DNA of 64,000 bases, taken from contig NC_087386.1 of the NCBI RefSeq assembly GCF_963675165.1, forward strand, positions 4,222,169 through 4,286,168, written 5' to 3'. Below are positions 52,201 through 61,200 of the stretch, one piece after another. The notes beneath the pieces were generated by a model. It was given only the letters and a program-made list of their open reading frames with translations. It ran no database searches and had not been told where the DNA came from. The stretch comes from Halichondria panicea. Lineage: Eukaryota > Porifera > Demospongiae > Suberitida > Halichondriidae. The translations under genes and the position numbers were made by a program. The first letter of the stretch is position 1. Each line of letters starts with the position of its first letter.

Positions 52201-55200
52201 ATGCGGTTCTGCCTCGAGGATAATTATGGTCTCAAGTGTAATCCATTGCCAAACCATACCCAAAACGTCATATCCGGCCATTATAAAATTACATGAAAAC
52301 CTTGTTTGGGGCAGCCAGCACTGACCAGTATATGGAAAAGCGAGTGGCCGCATTTCAGGATGAGTGTTGTGCAGTAAACATCTAGCTAGTATACTATTCT
52401 GTGCCAAATCAAATGGCCGATATATCGAGGTGGCCGTACGTACTTCAGAGAGCCGAAATAGCGACAGTCTACTGTTCTTAAAAGATTGGAACATTTCTAA
52501 GAAATTATGCTGACACCATTGTGTACGTGAATGAATAAGATACAACATTATTAAACAAAAATCTATTGTGGGAAATAATGGTGAAAGCGGGGGTGATCAT
52601 ATAGAAAATAATGTGTGTAACATCGATTATCTTCGGAAAACTAAAGTCTTTCTTTTCTGATTAAAAGTTAGACAATTATTTTATTTCAAGCTTACTATAT
52701 GTGTAGCAGTGGCGGATCCAGGGGGAGATCCCAGGGTGCTCCTTTCAGTCTAGATATTGTGGCTTTACTACAGCCTACCAGCTAGTTATTTATCAGTTTT
52801 TGTAGCTATTGTCAATGATTGTACCTGTTGTTTTGATGTATCAACTGCCAAAGGAGTGTTCAGGTTAGCCTATAGGCTAGATAGTTGACTGTTTGTAGTT
52901 GGACTCCGCCCAACTAGACTGTTCGTGGCAGCTAGCTAGCTCTACGCAAGTCTATTATGGGACTTCCCCTGTGATTTTCCCTAGTCATGTGTGACCGGAA
53001 GTGGACGTAATCCCAAAAAATTTTGCGCTGTGCGGGAATTCCACTACGCGCTCGTAGTTTGGAACCGCCCTTTCATTTTTCCTGGATCCGCCACTGTGTA
53101 GATACGTAAGCAATATCAAACCTTGCGTAAAATAGCCAAAGTTCTTTAGATGTTGTGACGAAGTCCTAAACCTTAGCCGGAATCTGTTGGTCTTTCCTCT
53201 CCCTAACCGATTAGCCATTATTTGTAACAATTGTTTACTGTTCTATTATCACCACAAACCCACCATGCAACTTTCGTTGCTATGGAAACATTTTTAGTAG
53301 CTTATTCATTCACCTCAGAGGAGGAACGCCAGGGTCAATAGGGTCACGTTTAATTAAGGATTATTGTTCTGGGTTCTTGACCTTTGTTGCATATATATAG
53401 CAGCTTAGCGCTTCTGTTCTTTATTTGCCTGCTTGGAAAGCTTACTATACCTAGATCTATCCAGTGCAGCAAGCCAGTATACATCAAAATTTATACCCTA
53501 GCCACGGAAGGCTAATTTCCATATCTTGTGGTTTTGAAGAATGCAATAAAAGGTCAAAGGTTGCAATTAAATCCTAGATCTCCTCTCTCAAGCTGATTCC
53601 TCTGGGGCGCGATAGCTCAACCGATTTCTGTTGTGATTATAAAGAGGATCAAGCTATTGGTGGTGTATAAACTCAGGGGCGTGAGGGTAAACTCAGTTTT
53701 ACATGTAAAACATAGGGCCACGTGGTGTTTTAATTAGTGACCTTTTGACCCTGGCATTCCTCCTCTGCATTCACCTATACAAAATGGCAGCACCATTTCT
53801 TAGAAATGTTCCAATCAAAAGATATTAACATTTAAGTACAACTATACTCACACGTTTGTGGTGTTCTACTCTCTAGACTGGATCATGATGCACTAATGAT
53901 TCTGTTTCCATCTGAACCCATTGCCCTACCCCACTGACCCACAGACATTTGCCATCGATTGGTATAATTATAGGCAGCGACTGATCTGTATCAATAACAA
54001 AAACAAGCATCTTCCCATCATGTCTATAAATTAATGCTTCTCTCCTAATTTCATGCAGACGTCAGTGAACAGAAAAATACCCTGCTTCAGTACATTGCTA
54101 ATAACTATGAACTATACGGATTTGATTGGGAGAAAATCGCTGATGCTCTTGATATAATTTTATTGAGAGACCTGGCCACAAAGCTGAGGTCTAAATATTG
54201 TCAACATGGTAATGATTTGTTATGGCTATGTGATGATAAAGTTATTACATGATTGATTTCCAAATTATCTACCGGTATGTCATTGTAGATCATTCATCTT
54301 CGAGTGATGAGTATCTTTCAGCAGAAGAGCCCCCTTCAAGTGATGAGCATCATTCAGCAGAAGAGCCCCCACCGGTGCAATTATGTGAGTTTCTAATGCG
54401 CATAGTAATCATTTGTGATATGTACTACCGTTCAATCATTTGTGATGTACTACCAACGGTATAGTACATATCACAAATGATTACTACTGTATACTCTTCC
54501 GAGATTACGCCCACCCCCACTTTTGAGAGAAAGTTTCTGCATTGGCTAATTTGCCTTGAGAATATGCCCACCAGAAAGTGATGCATTTATTTTGTCAGTG
54601 AGAGCAGAAAATGTTTAGCAGTTTATTGATTATAGCTCAGACAATTGTCTTGTGTGGTCGACAAAATCTAGCCCTTCGTGATCATCGTGACAGTGGTACA
54701 GATGCATGTAGAAGGTGCACAGTCGGCAAGCACAAACCATGGCAACTTTAGGGCCTTGATAAACTTACAAATTATCAGCTGGAGACACCACCCGTAGAGA
54801 ACATCTCGAGAAGGCAGGTAGGAATGCCACTTAGATACATACCCTGACATACAAAACCAGATCATCAGTATCCTTGGTGACCAAATCTGTGAGAAGATTT
54901 TAAGGAAGATTCGTAGCAGTGCCTGATAGCAGATGAGGTCACTGATTGCTCCAACAGAGAACAACTCTGGCCTGAGGTATGTTGAGCCAGGGCCTTGTTT
55001 ACAATTTAACCTGGTTCACATGGAAACCTCTATAAGAACAAAAACACAAAACTTACAAGAAGTTGACTGCCAGAGAGATTGTTCAGACTCTTTGAAAGCT
55101 TCGATCTGGGAGGCTTTGATTTCTATGATAAATTAAACATACCATGTAGATTACACCAATCCATTGTGACATACCGTAAACATCCATTAGCACGAGTATG

Positions 55201-58200
55201 TTGGTCATCTATCTATATAGATCTACTCCTCTATACAGAAGTGCTTGCGCCCCAGACGATCCTGCTTGAGAGAAGCAACATTTGATGCATTTTTCAAACA
55301 AATTAGCCGCTAAAGGGTATGCATTTTGTGTACTAGCTGCTTTGCTGCCTGCATAGTATTATAGGTATATATATCAACTTTCCAAAGGCAAATAAACAAT
55401 CAAAAACGGTAGCTGCTAGATGAACAAATACGATGCGCAGGAGTTAAGAATGTAAGACAACAATTTGGTTCATTAAAAGTGTCCCTATTGATTCCAGTGT
55501 ACCTCTTCTGGGATGCAGTGAGAACAAGAACTAACAAAACACAACACAGTCCATGCAGTTAGGCTGAGGAGTTGGCAGTGTTCATCTTAATGTATCGTTG
55601 TGTTGCCACAAGCTAGTGCATGCATGTGTGGAGATCAGTGTTTTGAGCAGAGTGAGGTATAATTATATATTGCAAATGTACAATTGTATACTGCGCCATC
55701 ATCTAAACCTGTTCATATTTGTATAGCAGTGCAGACTGTTTTTTCTTCTGATACTCTAGAGCGATAGAAAGCAAGCACACACTGTATATACGTATATATA
55801 GCTTTCAGTTTCAAAACTGTTGTTGGTTGTCACTCTACTAGATCTTCTTCAAAAAAGCTGCCTTCTACAAGCTCTACTGATTTTCTATTTGTCTTTTGGC
55901 CGTCTTTTTTCTCCTAACTGGTCCTCGACTTGGAAAAATGTTTTGATGCTACACATCCTTCACATGTCGTCATGTGCAGGTTCAGTGCTGCACATCGGTT
56001 ACCAACTAATATTATTATGGATGGCAAGCACTTGCAGTTACAGTCACAGACTCCCTAGTATCATCATAATAATTAGTGTCAGGCTTTGTAAAACAATTAT
56101 ACATACATGCCTGTATAATAGCTCTCTCCATCCGGCACACAATAATAATCTGTAGTGCATGCATGCGTGGAACACAAAGCTGCATTGCTATAATTTATAT
56201 TCTTTTGATCATAAACTTGTTTATAGATCTCTATTACCAGCTGTACAGCCCTGACACCATCATCTCAAGTACAAACTCGAAAATATTATCTACGAAATGT
56301 CTCAATAATCCTGAACCACGAATATTATGTCCTCCGAAAATTACCCGCTATACGTTTTTTTGCAATGATTATAATTTTATGGGTTTTATGATTAAGGGGA
56401 TATAAATTATTAATTTAATAATAATCAGGCTCAGCTATGAACCACCTCAATACTAATTAAGAATGCATGGTTTTATTTCCTAAGGTTTACTGCATGCATG
56501 GCTTTCGAATGTTTTAAGAGAGCCATTTAATTTATCATAGTTTACAAATTATAGGCTGCAGTGTATCATCATGCATGCATGAAGCTGTATATATACTTTT
56601 CAATTATACATGCAGCTGATCTGCCGAGAGTAGGACTTCAAGAACGGTTTCTAGTGCCAGACCCTGTTCCATCTCAGCAGCCTACCGAGGGTTCTCTAGT
56701 ACCAACTAGGACTTCATTATCAGTAGCACTGGGTCCTCCTGGACCCTCACCAAGTATACCACCACTAGTAAATGAAAAAGGTGACTGTAATTTATATCGG
56801 CTTGAGAATACACAGTTTCAATACTTATAATTGTACTGTATATTTGATTATTTATACATAGTTAGATGTATACATGCAGGTCAGAATCTTCACTGCAATA
56901 TAAAAAAAAAAAAAAATTCTAACAAAATTACATTATAATGCTAGTTAAATATGGCCTTCAGTTGGTTTTATATACTCAATTGTGTTACTCTACTACCGGA
57001 AAAATGTTATCAATTAGGCGAATTTATATAGGTGAGGTTTGCCAATTTATAAAGCGCAATGTCCTGGTAATGCGCACACATGCACACGCATGCATATACC
57101 ATAGTTGCCCATGCACGTACCTGATTTGCACAGTTGCAGGTGTGACACAGACAGAGGAGCTCTATGGATTCCTTTGAGTTTGAGAGCTGCTAGCACGCCT
57201 AGAGTATAGATGGAGTAGTATAGGATGATCATTGATCTGCATGCAGAAAAGACATGCATACTGAAACTCAATTGAATTATGCATTCGCACCTATAATGCG
57301 CATTATGTAACCTCAATATTGCCACTTTTCTGTGTCAAATTAGCAATAATAATAATAATTATTGTGTTTTTTTTCTGTGCAGGTATTATAATGCTAATGA
57401 AAAGACACAATGTTACTGATAAGCAACTCAACACTGAATTACGGGAAGCTGATTTTTCCCACTTGGCTAAATATTTTGATAGGATTGAGCTCTATGTTTA
57501 CGAGATGGATTTGACTCCTTCTGAACAAGGCGATGTGACACTGAAGGGAAATCACAACATTCAAGATGCAATGATTATGTGCTTGTCTTACTGGCGAAGA
57601 CACAATCCTTCGAAAGCGACATACAAATCTCTGTTGAACATCTTAGTGAGTCTTGACCAAGGATTGATAGCTGATAACGTGTGTCAGTACTTGGCGCAGA
57701 AAAATGGTGAGTATTACACTATTTATAGCAAGTGTTCACTTAATTGAGTCTCATTCACACGCACATGCAGATTAATGTTAATAGTGCTTGTTAATCCTAG
57801 CTGCAAGAGTGAGAAGAGAGTTGCAAGGCAGGCTCTACTGTACTGATGCAGGAGCCATTACTATGATTTTATCTTGTAAACTTTGTACTTTTGTCATCCT
57901 TTGTAGCATCAATCATGGGCGATCATTTCCCACTCTTTGAGTTTCCCTGTGATTATATTATATGCAGCAAAATTACCTTACGAACATTATGATATCTATG
58001 TGTATTAGCCAAGGGCGTAGCCAGGGGGGTGCTAGGGGTGCTCGAGCACCCCCAACCAGCCTGAGTCAAGTATACAAATCACAGAAAAATGTATCTGATT
58101 ACGGTATCCAACTGAGCACCCCTTCTCTTCCAGTTCTTGCTGCAGTTAGGCTGTTAGCTAACTAGTATATAGGCAAGGAAAACGATTCAGTCTCTAAATT

Positions 58201-61200
58201 GTGAGCTATTCTGGCTTAAATCGTTCTCTTTTGTGATCGTGGCCAGCTTCTCTATGCAAATAAGCGTTCAGCCACGCCCAACTTGGGAGATAAGTTAATT
58301 ATGACGTCATTAATAAGAGGTGTCACCCAAATTTCGGCACTGCGCGGCGCTAAAAATTGGGCGCTTTGCGCCCTCTTTCATCTATGATAGCTCTCCAAAA
58401 TCCTGGCTACGCCCCTGGTCAGTCATACAGTAACCACATTGCACAAAATGAATCATTTCTGACACAATGCTATTTTTTGTTTCTATAGAAGACCAGCCAA
58501 CAAAACCCAAAGGTGAAGAGTACTATGCACCCACTTGGTACACAAATTCTGCAATCACAATCATAATAATTATAGTCTGAATAGTTTGTTTATGAAAACT
58601 TATTTTTTATCTTCACAGTTACGCCTGAAACAACTGTAGCTCAGTTGAACCAACAGTGTTCTAATGACGCTCTTCTCCAGTTGTCTGCCAAGATTGCTGA
58701 CTATAATGGTTTCAAAGTCAGGCTGGGCCTCAGTGATGCTGAAATTAACGCTATTGATCTGACAATTAGTGATATTCCAGGAAGGTTTTACGCTGCTCTG
58801 AAAAAGTGGAAGAGTAAAGGCATGTTTGATTCGACAGCTACTTATGGTCGATTAGTGGAAATCGCTAGGATATTGGAGGATGGAGAGGCATTTCAGAGTA
58901 TTAAACGTGCCTGTATTGAGCATACAAGTAAGTTGTATTGTACCTATAAAAGTTTGAGTTCACACTCAATCAAACATTAAATAAACTGTACATTCTAGAG
59001 GAATAAACTTTTTGCTATAATAATTATTATAGGCCGCTGAGAGGGTATATACTTGAGGTAACAAGACATGCAGCGGACATAATTTTAACTATTATATTAT
59101 TTTGCATGCTCTTCATATTTTTTCTAGTTAGTATAAAAAAAATTATGTAACTGGACTGACTGTGTACTGACTGTATTGTAGTTATTATGCCTCGAGGCGT
59201 AGCCGCACGAGGGATACGGTAAAGCTGTCTGTGTGTCTGTCTGTGTGTGTGTGTGTCTGTGTGTCTGTTCCAGCTGTAACTGCTCAACGGTTGCAATGCG
59301 ACGAAAACTAACAGCTTCTATAGGCTTCTAGCCACGTTCTCTTGGATTTTGATTCGTGGATTAGCAAACTAAAGCTTCTTTCTCGAGTTATGGCTAGTTT
59401 GACTCACATTGAAGGCTGTTGCAGTCTCTTTAGAATCTTTCATAGCATCATCTGTCCGCACAAACTTCTATTCAACATATGAGTTAGCCTTGCACTAGCT
59501 AAAGCGCTAGCTTTTTGTTAACTACAAGACTCAGAAAATACCTGTTAAAACAGCTAGCTAGCTAGCAGTAGCCATTTGTGAAATTGGACACACCCTTTAA
59601 TTATTCCAGTGGATGTAATGCGCATGCGCGCTCATTCCCTATGTGTGATATCCAAGATCCAGATCCAGATCCTCCTGGCAGAATCATATTTTTCTTGAGG
59701 GCCTGGTAAGCCACAAAACACTACTATATAACAATATAGATAACAATATGCATGTACACAAGTCTTTTCTTCTTAGATATTATATACACTGAACTACAGA
59801 TCCTGGAATAATCAATTTTCTTCTTTCTTGAGGTCCTGGTATTAAAGCCACATAATACAACAATAGATGCATGTAAATAAGTCTTTTCTTCTCAGTGACT
59901 TTATATAAATAAGCTAACTTTATGAAATAATTAAATTAATTAGTAAAATTAATTATGCACTTCGGCTTATAATTAAAATCTTCTTCTTTGTTGCTTCCTA
60001 GATCCTTGAGGTCCTGGTATAAAATCAGCCACTAAACACAACAATGATACCATAATTATACAATTGAAGTCAGTTTTAGACAGATTATTTTATACACTTT
60101 TCCTTTTCTATACTTCCTCTTCTATACTTCCTCTTCTATACTTTTGAGCGAAAGCAAATCATGGCGAGAGGCATTAGCACAGTGCCAGCTTGAACACTAG
60201 TTAGTTTCTGTCATGCGTGCATATATTACGTTATGTATTATGATGTATGCATGTGCTCACATGAGGTGATATAGTTCTATATTGAATGAACAGTGTTACA
60301 TATAGTTGTGTAAAAGTTTCATATTTTTGTGTAGTATAATAGAGACCATCTATATATAATAATTATAATAACACTATTATACGTTAATGGCTCCTATTAT
60401 TATAAACATGCCATATGCCATGAGGTCAAGGCAACGTCTTCACTCACTGCATGCATAGCCACGTTACAATTCAATCAAAGTTTGAATCTAGACTGGAGGC
60501 ATGCCTTTCTACGGTCCAGTGGCATAGCCAGGGGGTGGCAAAGGGGGCAAATGCCCCCCCTTTTTCTGGATCTCTACTACTCTGCTCAAGTTATTGTATC
60601 TGATTATCTTGCTGAGCACTCCCTTTCTTTGGAATCTTGCTGCAGTTAGCTAGCTATATAGTAGGCAAGCAAAACGATTTAGTCTCTAAACTGTGAGCTA
60701 TTCTGGTTTAAATCTATATATATATAGACAGTTCTTGTTCTTTGCTAAACTAGCTTCTTCCATAGATAGTAAAGGAAAGGGATTGGAAACGCATTACGTC
60801 ATACGGCTCAATCTTACTTACTGACCTTAACCTCGATTACAGGCCCTTCATTGCGGCGTAAATTTGAGGCCAAATTGATATTGAGCATAATGAGTGCATG
60901 TGCCACAAGCTCAAGCTCAGGCTGGAGTACCTCAAGAGCTCATACTGTGGACAGTGTAGTTAAAGCATAGATTGAACTCTTCAATCTATGGTTAAAGGAT
61001 AAAGGCTTCACGATGGCATCCATATCAGCAAAAAAGCTAGATTTATTTTATCAGGAGCCCATAAATAAGAGAAGGAGCGGCTAACTTCAACGTATACTCG
61101 GGGATCACGTCTCGTAATTGCCGGTGAAACCGCACTTCCTTGTTTGGAAGCGACTAAGTGCTTGCAAACCGCAGCCCTGTATTGTGTATAACACGTGTAG

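Larger units (their letters stand above)
52484..53823. repeat. outer palindromic element carrying two inserted elements
   Basis: gattggaacatttctaagaa at 52484 and its inverse ttcttagaaatgttccaatc at 53800-53819 continue inward (tgctgacaccat / atggcagcacca). Between the arms lie 52707-53096 and 53316-53767. Confidence 0.7.

Noticed and set aside
54668-54964. 98-codon minus-strand frame
   Set aside because: It is the antisense of the decayed DUF4371 fragment.
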